DNA of 64,000 nucleotides from Desulfobacteraceae bacterium (GCA_027068085.1 JAMOUQ010000045.1:1-64000); one strand, 5' to 3'. Shown: positions 44,551-53,788, counted from the stretch's first letter. Translations and numbers: made by a program. Notes: a model not told the origin generated them from the sequence alone.

Positions 44551-45180
44551 TCATTGCTGCCGGGCGACGGATGCATCCGGAGAAAGCCGTGGCTCGCATA
44601 CCATGGCCTGGTCTTTGTCTCTTTTGTGTACGCGGCCCACAAGCCATATTGCCGAATATACGGTCACCAGGCATACCAGAAACCAGAAGATGCCACCTAT
44701 GGCCACCGGGGTTTCATGACCGAAGTCAAGTATGAACACGGCCGGTTTGCCAAACATGGCCTGTAATCTTTCCGGGCGGTAGGCTTCATTGACATAGGCC
44801 AGCATGGAAAAGACAGGCAGGTAACGGGTCAAAAGGCTGATAAGCAACCCTTCGAAAAACAGGTCGTAGTAGGCCTTGTTGAGATGGGCCTGGTCAATGT
44901 TCTTGGCAAGCAGGCGGCCTTTTTCACCGCTGTCTTCTGCAAGGGCGGCCTGGCGCATATTATACCAGTGCTCGAAGCGGCGTTGCAGCTGCCGATAGCG
45001 CTTCGGACGATAGAGCCGGCCGAAAATTTTGGTGAGGCCGGCGGTGATTGCAGCCAAAAGGGCGATGGCCCATGCCGGGCCGATCCTGTTGACCGGGTCA
45101 ATGGCCAGATCGATTCCCTGCCGCAAAAATTGCACCGCGGTTACAATGTAAAGCCATATCTGGTCCATTAAAGCATCCAT
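44551..45180 (-). CDS. integral membrane protein, possibly EMC3/YidC-like (DUF106-type topology)
   Basis: A 209-residue protein with an N-terminal helix after a short amphipathic start, a second helix (GPAWAIALLAAITAGLTKIF), a positively charged cytoplasmic helical segment (YRPKRYRQLQRRFEHWYNMR) and three more hydrophobic stretches. Helix, basic coiled coil and helix bundle recall the Oxa1 superfamily members DUF106/EMC3, but I cannot confirm homology. The TauE-like exporter gene lies upstream. Confidence 0.45.
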   Translation of the reverse strand: MDALMDQIWLYIVTAVQFLRQGIDLAIDPVNRIGPAWAIALLAAITAGLTKIFGRLYRPKRYRQLQRRFEHWYNMRQAALAEDSGEKGRLLAKNIDQAHLNKAYYDLFFEGLLISLLTRYLPVFSMLAYVNEAYRPERLQAMFGKPAVFILDFGHETPVAIGGIFWFLVCLVTVYSAIWLVGRVHKRDKDQAMVCEPRLSPDASVARQQ

Positions 45181-45302
45181 TTGATTCCGACCCCGGCATA
45201 CAGCAGAACCGGAGGATACTCCGGCACACCGTGAAACGAAACCTTAGCTGCAGTCATTATGCCCTATTTCTGGAGATATTCAAATCCAAAAAACAGACGC
45301 TG

Positions 45303-45332
45303 GACCGGCCCGGCTCTATACCCGGGCCGGTC
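45303..45332. terminator. hairpin after the TauE-like gene
   Basis: Perfect 11-bp arms (45303-45313, 45322-45332) lie 43 bases beyond the exporter stop. On the minus strand a run of six T residues follows about 10 bases later. Confidence 0.55.
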
Positions 45333-45374
45333 TGCGCGCCCGTCCCATCTGAATCTAAGATCCGAAAAAAGGAC

Positions 45375-47081
45375 TTAGATCCAAATCTCGATCTTGAAGA
45401 ACCTGAAGAACAGGAAGAACAGGGTTACGGCCAGAATTATCTTCAGGGCCTTCTCACTGAACAGCTTCTGAACCCGGCTTCCCAGGGTTCCGCCGACAAA
45501 CCCGCCGATGATGATGGCAATGGTCAGCCACAGATCAGGCAGATACCCGTTTAAGAGATAACCGAGAAACGCACCGATGGACGAAAAGCAGGTACCGATA
45601 AGCGAAATCGGTACCGCAACGTACATCGGCAGAGCTCCCAGGGTGGTCATGGCCGGCACCAGCAGGAAACCACCGCCGATACCGAAACTGCGCGAAACCA
45701 CGCCGATGAACAAACCGACGATACCGAAAAGCAGGGGGTTGATGGTGAACTCTTCGCCCCAGAACTTGAAGCGGTAATCGGTCAGGCCGGTCTTGACCGG
45801 TTCTATCCGGCCCATCTCCACCGAAGTTCCCTCGGCCTTGGCCTTGGCCACCGCCTCGTTGAACTTTTTGACCATCGCCTTGATGTTCTTACGTTTTTCC
45901 ATCACCTTGGGTGACAGTTCATACAGGGTCCGGATACCCATCAGAACCACCAGGATGGCGAGCCACTCCTTATAGGTCTTCATGGGCAGATACTGGGTGG
46001 CATACTTGCCCAGCCAGATCGATCCGAGGAAAATACCAACCCCGAAGGAGATACCGACCGGCCAGGCGACCCGCCTTTCGACCACGGCGTAACGGTAGAA
46101 AGACCCAAGGGGTGAAAAGAGGGTCAGGGCCATGTTGGAGGGCCGCAAGACGTTGGCGGCATTGATGCCGACAGGACCCGCGGTCTGGACAACCATTACC
46201 TGGAAAGCAGCCATCAGCATGCCGCCGGCGGCTCCGATCATGGAGAAATAGGTGCCCACCAGGATAGCCCCGATGATGATCCAGATGGGGTTCATGTAGC
46301 GGCCGCCACGTTTCAGCCAGAATCCGTTGGCCGCCAGATTGTAGGTCCCTATCTTTTCACCGTTGACCAGTACGTTGAACTTGGTGTCCGGGGGCGTATG
46401 CCGGTAAGTCTTGAAACTCACCTTGAACTTGCCGGTGTCTTTGTCCAGCGAAATGCTCGTCCCCTTGTCCCAGTAATTCTGGCTGGTGGCATAATCGGTC
46501 AGAACGCTGCGGGCGAAAATGACCACCTTGCCGACTTTTGTCTTTTCCTTGGTTATGGTGTTGATGCCATAACTGCTTTCGTGGGCGAAGCGGAAAAAGT
46601 TCCACTGATCGACCGTCTTGATGGGGCCAAGCACGGATTTGGCCGCATCGTCCAGCTGATCGAATTTTGCCAGCTTGAACATCGTGGTCTTGTAAAGCCC
46701 GCGTTTTCCGCCCTGAGTGAAGAAAGAGGGGCCACCAAAACGTTTTTCCTTAACTTTACCGAATTTTTCAGGTGTGTTGGTCAGTATGTAATAAAGGGTG
46801 GGGATGCTGGTGTCGGCGGTGAAACCCCTCTTCTTGGCTTCCTTTTTTAAACGCTTGGTTTCATGAACTCCCTTTGTATCCTTGGGTGCAAACATTGTCT
46901 GGGAAGCAATGGTGACAAACAGGTCTTGTCCCGGCTCAATGGTGCCTTCTACGGTTATGGTGTCTCCGGCTTTGAAGTTACTACCGGGCAGATCAGCCTG
47001 AACTCCGGCGAAAACAGCCATGGGAAACACCAGGCACAACAGCAAGGTCAGTGCACCGGCCAGGTGTAAACCTTTCTTCAT
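45375..47081 (-). CDS. TauE/SafE-family anion exporter with large N-terminal periplasmic domain
   Basis: A 568-residue protein from ATG 47081 (AAGGAGG upstream). A signal peptide (about 1-24) is followed by some 230 residues of periplasmic sequence that starts with a beta-rich segment (TITVEGTIEPGQDLFVTIAS). Two TauE halves follow, with GAAGGMLMAAFQVMV and GIGGGFLLVPAMTTLG and a long cytoplasmic loop between them. TauE/SafE proteins export sulfite or sulfonates. Ordinary members are about 250-300 residues, so the extra domain is notable. In a sulfate reducer it may handle sulfite or another sulfur oxyanion. Confidence 0.82.
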   Translation of the reverse strand: MKKGLHLAGALTLLLCLVFPMAVFAGVQADLPGSNFKAGDTITVEGTIEPGQDLFVTIASQTMFAPKDTKGVHETKRLKKEAKKRGFTADTSIPTLYYILTNTPEKFGKVKEKRFGGPSFFTQGGKRGLYKTTMFKLAKFDQLDDAAKSVLGPIKTVDQWNFFRFAHESSYGINTITKEKTKVGKVVIFARSVLTDYATSQNYWDKGTSISLDKDTGKFKVSFKTYRHTPPDTKFNVLVNGEKIGTYNLAANGFWLKRGGRYMNPIWIIIGAILVGTYFSMIGAAGGMLMAAFQVMVVQTAGPVGINAANVLRPSNMALTLFSPLGSFYRYAVVERRVAWPVGISFGVGIFLGSIWLGKYATQYLPMKTYKEWLAILVVLMGIRTLYELSPKVMEKRKNIKAMVKKFNEAVAKAKAEGTSVEMGRIEPVKTGLTDYRFKFWGEEFTINPLLFGIVGLFIGVVSRSFGIGGGFLLVPAMTTLGALPMYVAVPISLIGTCFSSIGAFLGYLLNGYLPDLWLTIAIIIGGFVGGTLGSRVQKLFSEKALKIILAVTLFFLFFRFFKIEIWI

Positions 47082-47188
47082 AAATAACCTCCTTTTGTCC
47101 TCTAAAGTTGAGCGCAAATACAGCCGCACCCTGCGGCTTAAGGCCCCGGATTAAATGAAATCAAATTAAAACCGGCCTGCAGATGCCG

Positions 47189-47590
47189 TCAGCGCAAAGC
47201 CTTGGCCTTCAAGGCCAGCTTTCCTCCCAGCCACCCGGCCATTGGTCCCAGGCATACGAACAGCAAGCCGTCCGCCGGACCGATGACCAGCCAGCCCAGA
47301 TATGCGAATCCTATGGCAATCAGGGTAACAACGACCGCCACAGCAGTGGCACTCCCCGCAAACACGGCCATGGCCATCGGGGATTTCAGCAGGCTTTCGT
47401 TTTTATCCACCAGCATGAAACCGGCCATGGCGCAATTGAACACCAGGAAGACCGGTATCAGCTTGTAAGTCAGATTCATGGAAAAAAGGCCGGCCGAAAA
47501 AAGGACCAGGATCAGGCTGCCCGCCCATCCCGAAGCAATGCTGGCCGTAAAAGGCTTGATCACTCTCATTTGCGATACTGCCTCTATCAT
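47189..47590 (-). CDS. small membrane protein upstream of the TauE-like gene
   Basis: A 133-residue protein with about four hydrophobic segments. It precedes the exporter gene by about 108 bases on the same strand. The GGAG-containing upstream sequence supports ATG 47590. I do not recognise the family. It may be an accessory subunit of the exporter. Confidence 0.55.
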   Translation of the reverse strand: MIEAVSQMRVIKPFTASIASGWAGSLILVLFSAGLFSMNLTYKLIPVFLVFNCAMAGFMLVDKNESLLKSPMAMAVFAGSATAVAVVVTLIAIGFAYLGWLVIGPADGLLFVCLGPMAGWLGGKLALKAKALR

Positions 47591-48066
47591 GGGGTGTTCT
47601 CCAAACTATCAGCGCCCTGGCATCAGGGATACCTTCATCTTTTTTTGAAAACGCATGGCAATAAGGGAGCAAGTCACATGCCATCTTTTCCGAAAGCCCC
47701 GATTCGTCCGCCCCGGGCGGCACCAATAACAACAGATCATCTTTTGATATCAGGTTGTTACAACCAACGGAAAGATATCCTTTTTACCCTTCAACCACCC
47801 GGAAGAAATGAACCGGACTCGGTTAAAATTTGCAAAAATTTTATTGCACAAATCATCTATTGTGATAATTTAATATATTATTTCAATTCAATAGAGCGGT
47901 GCAATATATAAATGACCGTGCAATAATTATCTTGCATATCGTTTTCAATATCTGCCTTCGCCCGAAAAGCACGATCACGTTCGCGACGACGATAACAGCT
48001 TGTTAATTATATACATCCCACTTAAAAAATCTGTGCCGCCGGGTGCGCCGGCCGGCTGGATTCGGA
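47591..48066. promoter_or_regulatory. AT-rich divergent spacer with repeated TTGCAC/GTGCAA motifs
   Basis: This gene-free stretch is AT-rich from about 47820 to 48020. Copies of a short motif are visible: TATTGCAC near 47843, GTGCAATA near 47900 and again near 47919, and TTGCA near 47932, the last two forming TGCAA-N8-TTGCA. Their distance upstream of the sigma-54 promoter at 48067 suits enhancer sites for an activator. Assignment to a specific regulator is not possible from the sequence. Confidence 0.45.
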
Positions 48067-48082
48067 TGGTATACATATTGCT
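48067..48082 (+). promoter_or_regulatory. sigma-54 promoter of the molybdopterin oxidoreductase cluster
   Basis: TGGTATACATATTGCT fits TGGYRYRN4TTGCW at every specified position, with 10 bases between GG and GC. Transcription would begin near 48093 and leave a leader of about 130 bases before the first gene at 48226. Confidence 0.7.
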
Positions 48083-48225
48083 ATACAAACTTGAAGTTTG
48101 CAGGACCCGGACCAGAAACGACCTTGAATGCATTGCCTCTCCAGGCGGCAATGATCAGCGGGTACTGCCTCGCTTTATTTTATAGACACCAATTATTTTT
48201 GGAGAAACTCTTGGAGGATATCGTT

Positions 48226-50310
48226 ATGAAGGAGGAGGTCTTCAGTCTGTGTTTCATGTGTTCGGTCCGTTGCCCGATAAAGGTTACCGTCGAAAATGGT
48301 CAGGTAAAATGGATCGAGGGCAACTCCAAAGTCAGCGGAATGGGCAAAAGCCTGTGTCCCCGGGGTGCCGCCGGCACATCCTTGCTCTACGACTCCCAGA
48401 GAGTCCAGTCACCCATGATCCGGGTGGGCGAACGCGGATCGGGCAACTGGCGCAAGGCTTCCTGGGACGAAGCGCTCGACTATGTCAGCAGCAAGCTCAA
48501 GGATATCATCGACAATTACGGCGGCCACTCGGTGGTACTGGGCGAACGGACCCAGCTTGCAACCCACGTCAGCAAGACTTTCCTCAAGGCAATCGGTTCT
48601 CCCAACCATTTTACCCACGACGCCTTGTGCAAGGGATCGGTCAACACCGCCTGCCGCACCCTGTTCGGCTACACCGATGCCCAGCTGGGAATCCAATACG
48701 GCAAAATCAAACATATCGTCCTTTACGGCCGCAACATTTTCGAAGCCATAGCCGTCAAGGAAGTCAAGGGCCTGATGAAAGCCCTGGAAAACGGCGCCAA
48801 ACTGACATATATCGATCCCAGGGTTACCATAACCGCCACCAAGGCTCACCGCTACTGGATGATCAGGCCGGGCACCGATCTGGCCCTGAATTACGCCCTG
48901 ATCCATGTCATTTTGAAAGAACGGCTCTACGATTCGGCCTACGTCAACCGCTGGGTGCTCGGCCTGCAGGAGCTCAATGACTTTGTCGAGCCTTACACCC
49001 CCCAGTGGGCCGAGAAAGAAACCGGAATTGCCGCCGACCAGATCATAGCCCTGGCCAGGGAGATCAGCGAAGACAAGCCTTCGGTCGTCTTCCATTTCGG
49101 TTACCGCGGCGCAAACCATGTCAATGAAATCTACCTGCGCCGTTCTATCATGATTCTAAACAGCCTGATGGGCAGCGTGGAAGCCCCGGGAGGTTTCTTC
49201 ATCAAGAAGGGTCCGGGAGAAGTCGGCGGCAAGCCTGCCCGCAAGCTGACCGAACAGGATTTCCCGGCCATCGAAGTGCCCCGTTTCGACAAGGTCGGCA
49301 CCCCGGACTATCCCCTGCCCGATCCCAATCACGGCGCACCCCAGATACTGCCTTACGCCATCATGAACGAAGATCCTTACCCCATCAAGGCACTGTTCGC
49401 TTACCGTTTTGATCCCCTGATGTCGATTGCCGACACCAACACAACACGCAAGGCCTTGGAAAAATTAGACCTTATCGTGAGCATAGAGATAAATTACAGC
49501 GACATCGCCTGGTATTCCGACGTGATCCTGCCCGAATCCACCTATCTGGAAAGGACCGATTCCGTTCAGCAGGCAAACGGCCTCAAACCGCAGATGTTCC
49601 TGCGCCGCAAGGCAGTCGATCCGCGTTACGATACCCGCGAAGGGGCGATAATTCTCAAGCAGATAGCCGAAAGGATCGGAACCGGAAAGTACTTTCCTTA
49701 CAACGATATGGATGAACTTGTCCGCTGGCAGCTGGAAGGAACCGGTTTCACCATGGAAGACTTCGAGGAAAAGGGCTTCGTGGCCTACTGCAAGGACCAG
49801 ATCTTCTGGGATCGCGAAGATGGAATCAAATTCAAGACCCCTTCGGGAAAGATCGAGTTCAAATCATCCCTGCTGGAAGACGCCGGTTATCCGTCCTTTC
49901 CGCCTTATGAGCCGATACCGTCACCGGAAAAGGGTAAATTCCGCCTGGTCACCGGCCGCTGCGCCCTCCACACCCATGTGTCGACCCAGAACGTGGCCCT
50001 GCTCAATGAGCTGATGTCGGAAAACGCCCTCTGGATCAACTCCGAGGTGGCCAAGAAACTGGGCATCGAAAACAACTCCACCATCAAGGTCAGCTCGGAA
50101 TGCGGCTCCGGCCTGGTAAAGGCTTTCGTCACCGACCTGATCCATCCCGAATCGGTGTTCCTGATGCACGGTTTCGGGCACAAGGCCCAGCGCGCCCAGC
50201 GTTCCTACGGCAGGGGGCTGAGCGATGCCCTGCTGCAAAAGAACGTCTACGACAAGGTGGGCGGCAGCCCGGCTTTACACGACACCTTTGTAACCGTAGA
50301 ACCGGCCTGA
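48226..50310 (+). CDS. cytoplasmic-type molybdopterin oxidoreductase, catalytic subunit (PhsA/PsrA-like)
   Basis: A 694-residue bis-MGD family enzyme from ATG 48226 (GGAGG nine bases upstream). The [4Fe-4S] site uses C9, C12, C16 and C44. The likely Mo/W ligand is C135 in THDALCKGSVN. The MGD-binding C-terminus is complete. No Tat or Sec signal is present, unlike periplasmic thiosulfate or polysulfide reductases, so it probably acts in the cytoplasm. Downstream genes supply Fe-S and NAD(P)-linked flavin partners. The substrate is unknown: sulfur compounds, formate or others are possible, though Cys rather than Sec and the sequence around it look least like formate dehydrogenase. Confidence 0.82.
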   Translation: MKEEVFSLCFMCSVRCPIKVTVENGQVKWIEGNSKVSGMGKSLCPRGAAGTSLLYDSQRVQSPMIRVGERGSGNWRKASWDEALDYVSSKLKDIIDNYGGHSVVLGERTQLATHVSKTFLKAIGSPNHFTHDALCKGSVNTACRTLFGYTDAQLGIQYGKIKHIVLYGRNIFEAIAVKEVKGLMKALENGAKLTYIDPRVTITATKAHRYWMIRPGTDLALNYALIHVILKERLYDSAYVNRWVLGLQELNDFVEPYTPQWAEKETGIAADQIIALAREISEDKPSVVFHFGYRGANHVNEIYLRRSIMILNSLMGSVEAPGGFFIKKGPGEVGGKPARKLTEQDFPAIEVPRFDKVGTPDYPLPDPNHGAPQILPYAIMNEDPYPIKALFAYRFDPLMSIADTNTTRKALEKLDLIVSIEINYSDIAWYSDVILPESTYLERTDSVQQANGLKPQMFLRRKAVDPRYDTREGAIILKQIAERIGTGKYFPYNDMDELVRWQLEGTGFTMEDFEEKGFVAYCKDQIFWDREDGIKFKTPSGKIEFKSSLLEDAGYPSFPPYEPIPSPEKGKFRLVTGRCALHTHVSTQNVALLNELMSENALWINSEVAKKLGIENNSTIKVSSECGSGLVKAFVTDLIHPESVFLMHGFGHKAQRAQRSYGRGLSDALLQKNVYDKVGGSPALHDTFVTVEPA

Positions 50311-50364
50311 TGCAGGCCTTTGGCATATGAAAAGCAAACATCATCGTCATTGCGGAGGCGTTTC

Positions 50365-50880
50365 ATGAGTAAATACTACCTGTTCCAGGACACCAAGAAA
50401 TGTATCGGCTGCCATGCCTGCGAGATCCAATGCAAGGCCTACAAACAACTGCCGGTCGGACCCCGGCTGTGCCAGATAGTAGAGGTGGGACCCCGTTTCA
50501 TCGGCGACCTTCCCCGGGCGGCCTATATCTTCATGCCCTGTTTCCACTGTGAAAATCCATGGTGCGTGGCGGCCTGCCCCACCGGTGCCATGCAGAGGCG
50601 TACCAAAGACGGCATAGTTTTCGTCGACCAGAGCCTGTGCGTAGGCTGCAAGACCTGTATCTCGGCCTGTCCCTGGGGTGCTCCCCAGTGGAACCCCGAA
50701 ACCGGCAAAGTGGTTAAATGCGACTATTGCATGGACCGGCTGGACCAGGGACTGGAGCCGGCCTGTGCCACGACCTGTACCACGGAATGTCTCAAGTTCG
50801 GTAAAGTCGAGGAAATGACCCAGATCCGCCGTCAGCGTCACGCCGAGGCGGTGGCTTCCCTGGAACACAGCGCATTCTAG
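50365..50880 (+). CDS. four-cluster ferredoxin-like electron-transfer subunit (DmsB/PsrB type)
   Basis: A 171-residue protein with four cysteine groups: CIGCHACEIQC (13-23), CFHCENPWCVAACPTG, CVGCKTCISACPWG and CDYCMDRLDQGLEPACATTC. This is the small Fe-S subunit normally bound to a molybdopterin catalytic subunit. ATG 50365 has GGAGG upstream; an in-frame start at 50320 is less likely. No export signal is present, matching the catalytic subunit. Confidence 0.9.
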   Translation: MSKYYLFQDTKKCIGCHACEIQCKAYKQLPVGPRLCQIVEVGPRFIGDLPRAAYIFMPCFHCENPWCVAACPTGAMQRRTKDGIVFVDQSLCVGCKTCISACPWGAPQWNPETGKVVKCDYCMDRLDQGLEPACATTCTTECLKFGKVEEMTQIRRQRHAEAVASLEHSAF

Positions 50881-50903
50881 CTTAGCTTCATTGAGGTGGC
50901 TTC

Positions 50904-53060
50904 ATGACCGAAACCCGTTGTCCGGTCAACCGGATATTATCCGAAATTCGTTCCGCAATGGAAAGCGGAGCGCTGAATCATCCCCGGGTTCATCGTATCG
51001 CCGAACAGCTCGAAGAGCTGATCGACGATATAGCCTGGGGCCGCGCCGGCAGCGACCACCTGCCAGCCATCGACGAATTGCTCCAGGAATGGCTGGGACT
51101 TGGTGAGGAGGCCTCCGGGGCCGCCCTGGCCAGGCAGCTTTCGGCAGGGATCAGCGCAAACCGCGAAGTCTTTGAAAGTCACGTCAAAACCCATAACTGC
51201 GCCACGGGTGACTGCGTCAAGCTGGCGCCGGCCCCCTGCCAGATGACATGCCCGGCCGGTATCGATGTGCCTACCTACCTGGCTCTGATCGGCCAGGGCA
51301 AAGACGCCGAAGCAGTGGCCGTCATCCGGCGTGACAACCCCCTGCCCTGGGTATGCGGCCTGGTCTGCACCCGGCCCTGCGAGTTCATGTGCGTCCGGGC
51401 GCGCATAGACACACCGATCGCCATCAAGTCCCTCAAGGCCTTTGCCGCTGAAAGGGCCATGTCGGTGGGCTCTTACGTCAACCCTCCCCAGGAGCCGCCC
51501 AAGGGACGCAAGGTATGCGTGATCGGTGCCGGTCCCGGGGGCCTGAGCGCGGCCTACTACCTGGCCCTGAAAGGTTACACCGTCCGCGTCATCGAGGCCC
51601 TGCCCATGGCGGGCGGAATGCTGATGGTCGGGATACCGCGTTATCGCCTGCCACGGGAAGTGATCGACCGCGAAGTGGCCCTCATAGAATCCCTGGGGGT
51701 CGAATTTCGCTACAACACCCGTTTCGGCAGCGATGTGACCCTTGATCAGCTCAGGAAAGAGGGCTTCGAAGCCTTCTTTTTCGCCATCGGCGCCCACAAT
51801 GCCTACAAGCTCGGCATCCCCGGCGAAGACGATTTCCCCCAGGTAATCGATGCAATCTCCCTGCTCAAACGGGTGGCCCTGGGAGAACGCCATAAACCGG
51901 GTGAGTCGGTCATCGTCATCGGCGGCGGCAACGTGGCCATCGACGCGGCGCGGACATGCCTGCGTCTGGGCTGCCAATCGGTTACCATCGCCTACCGCCG
52001 GACGCGGGTGGAGATGCCGGCCGACGTGGAAGAAGTCGAGCAGGCCGAAGAAGAAGGTGTCCACTTCGCCTTCCTGACCATTCCCAAGCAGATAACAGGG
52101 AAGGACGGAAAGATTACCGGGCTGGAGTGCGTCCGGGCCCAGCTTATTCAAAAGCCGGGCAGCAAGCGCAAGTCTCCGGTCCCCATCCTGGGAGGCGAGT
52201 TCGTCATGCCGGCCGATACCATCGTGGCCGCCATCGGCCAGCGGGTGGACTACCAAGCCCTGGAACAGGTAGATGGGCTGGAATGGACCCGGCGCGACAC
52301 CATCAAGGTCAACACCGCCACCATGGCGACTTCCCGGGAGGGCATTTTCGCCGCCGGTGATGCCGTTACCGGTCCGGCCACCGTCATCGAAGCCATCGGC
52401 GGCGGAAAACGGGCCGCCCTGGCGATCGACCGCTACCTGCAGGGTATCCCCCAGCCGGAACTACCGCCGGTGCCGGTGCGCCGCGGCCGGGTAGAATGGA
52501 CAGAAGTGCCGGCCAGCACCAAGATGGTCTTGAAGCGGCCGGAAATGCCTCTGCTTACCATAGACCGCCGGCGCACCACCTTCCAGCAGGTGGAGCTGGG
52601 CTTTTCCGAAAACCAGGTGCGCGAAGAGGCACGCCGCTGTCTGCGCTGCGACATCTGCCGCCGCTGCGGCAAATGCGTCGAGGTCTGCCGCGACCACATG
52701 GGAATCGATGCCCTCAAGCTGGGTTATATGGACTTTGAACATCCTTCCGAGACTGACTTCCGCCGGACCGAAGAAAAATGCATCGCCTGCGGCGCCTGTG
52801 CGGCCAACTGTCCAAACGATGCCATGCAGATCATCGACCGGGGCGACGAAAGGATTCTTTCCCTGTGCGGTACCATACTGAACCGACAAAAGCTTGTCCT
52901 TTGCAGCAATTGTGGTAAAGTTATAGGACCCCAGCGGTACCTCGACTTTATCCGTAAACGTGTCGATGATATCGGCCGTCTGCCGGAGGGGCAGATGCTG
53001 TGCGAAGTGTGCGCGCGCAACCAAAGCGCCAAACTGCACACTGATTCCATGCCGGTATAG
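50904..53060 (+). CDS. GltD-like FAD/NAD(P) oxidoreductase with N- and C-terminal Fe-S domains
   Basis: A 718-residue flavoprotein. Residues 1-110 form a helical region ending HVKTHNCATGDC, which loosely recalls the Fe-S helical bundle of NuoF/HydB proteins. Next come a [4Fe-4S] domain (CQMTCPAG, CGLVCTRPCEFMC), FAD-binding VIGAGPGGLSAAYYLA, NAD(P)-binding VIGGGNVAIDAARTC and IFAAGDAVTGPATV. The C-terminus has two ferredoxin motifs (CDICRRCGKCVEVC and CIACGACAANCPN) and a final CxxC pair set. It should pass electrons between NAD(P)H and the Fe-S partners. Its fusion of three modules with a molybdoenzyme cluster is unusual. Confidence 0.85.
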   Translation: MTETRCPVNRILSEIRSAMESGALNHPRVHRIAEQLEELIDDIAWGRAGSDHLPAIDELLQEWLGLGEEASGAALARQLSAGISANREVFESHVKTHNCATGDCVKLAPAPCQMTCPAGIDVPTYLALIGQGKDAEAVAVIRRDNPLPWVCGLVCTRPCEFMCVRARIDTPIAIKSLKAFAAERAMSVGSYVNPPQEPPKGRKVCVIGAGPGGLSAAYYLALKGYTVRVIEALPMAGGMLMVGIPRYRLPREVIDREVALIESLGVEFRYNTRFGSDVTLDQLRKEGFEAFFFAIGAHNAYKLGIPGEDDFPQVIDAISLLKRVALGERHKPGESVIVIGGGNVAIDAARTCLRLGCQSVTIAYRRTRVEMPADVEEVEQAEEEGVHFAFLTIPKQITGKDGKITGLECVRAQLIQKPGSKRKSPVPILGGEFVMPADTIVAAIGQRVDYQALEQVDGLEWTRRDTIKVNTATMATSREGIFAAGDAVTGPATVIEAIGGGKRAALAIDRYLQGIPQPELPPVPVRRGRVEWTEVPASTKMVLKRPEMPLLTIDRRRTTFQQVELGFSENQVREEARRCLRCDICRRCGKCVEVCRDHMGIDALKLGYMDFEHPSETDFRRTEEKCIACGACAANCPNDAMQIIDRGDERILSLCGTILNRQKLVLCSNCGKVIGPQRYLDFIRKRVDDIGRLPEGQMLCEVCARNQSAKLHTDSMPV

Positions 53061-53088
53061 TGACACCTCAGCAAAAGGACAGGAGAAA

Positions 53089-53304
53089 ATGAACCGATTT
53101 CACAAGGGACAAAAGATCCAGATTTTCAAATCCTCGTCCGACGAAAGCTGGGAGCCTTTCATGGACAGCTTTGTCGGCTTGTCCGGGGTGATCACCGACC
53201 CGGACACATCGATTAACGATCCTGATGCTCTGGTGGAAGTGAGCATCGAAGGCAAGGGGACCTATCGCTTGCCCCAGGATTGCATTCGCCCCCTGGACGA
53301 GTGA
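53089..53304 (+). CDS. small protein of the oxidoreductase cluster
   Basis: A 71-residue soluble protein from ATG 53089 with AGGAGA upstream. The composition suggests a small beta barrel (KGQKIQIFKSS, LVEVSIEGKGTYRLP), somewhat like an SH3-type fold. No cysteines except one near the end (QDCIRPL). I do not recognise a family. It may be an assembly or regulatory factor for the complex. Confidence 0.65.
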   Translation: MNRFHKGQKIQIFKSSSDESWEPFMDSFVGLSGVITDPDTSINDPDALVEVSIEGKGTYRLPQDCIRPLDE

Positions 53305-53338
53305 TCGGTCGCAAGGAAGCCGGGCAAAGGAAGTTTAA

Positions 53339-53788
53339 ATGAAGGTTGCTGAAGTGCTGGAAAGAAAGGACAGGACGGTCCACACCATGGACGCGGTCCG
53401 GACCGTGGACAAGGCAATAGACACGATGACGGCCAAGGGCACCTCGGCACTGATAGTCGTCGAAGGCCGCCGGCCGGTGGGCATCTTCACCGAAAGAGAT
53501 GTCCTCAGGTGTTACGTAAGCCACCGTGGAAGGCAGTTCAGTGAAATCAGGCTCAAGGAAGCGATGACCGGCCGGCTTATCGTGGCCCGGGCCGACGACG
53601 ATGTCAGCGCAGCCATGGCGACCATGATCAAGGCCGACATCCGTCATCTTCCGGTGGTCAAAGATCAGGATGTGGTGGGTATGCTTTCCATTACCGATCT
53701 TGTAAAAAGCCACGTGGGAGCTTTGACGGCCGAGCTGCATTACCTGCAGGAATACATCGCCGATCTCCAGGATGCCATCCACGACTGA
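53339..53788 (+). CDS. CBS-pair domain protein
   Basis: A 149-residue protein of two CBS motifs (GTSALIVVEGRRPVGIFTERD and a second ending HLPVVKDQDVVGMLSITDL, shown by their key residues G, F, T, R, D), then a short C-terminal helix. CBS pairs bind adenine nucleotides or related ligands and often gate enzymes. It lies in the oxidoreductase operon and might sense energy or redox state for that system. Confidence 0.88.
   Translation: MKVAEVLERKDRTVHTMDAVRTVDKAIDTMTAKGTSALIVVEGRRPVGIFTERDVLRCYVSHRGRQFSEIRLKEAMTGRLIVARADDDVSAAMATMIKADIRHLPVVKDQDVVGMLSITDLVKSHVGALTAELHYLQEYIADLQDAIHD

Noticed and set aside
44348-44674. A 108-codon minus-strand open frame downstream of the EMC3-like gene
   Set aside because: It overlaps the 3' end of a better-supported gene in another frame and is arginine-rich with no motif, typical of a chance frame.
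48226-50310. Selenocysteine formate dehydrogenase
   Set aside because: The ligand position is a normal Cys codon with no in-frame UGA and no SECIS-like stem, and the surrounding sequence is closer to thiosulfate/polysulfide reductase-type enzymes.
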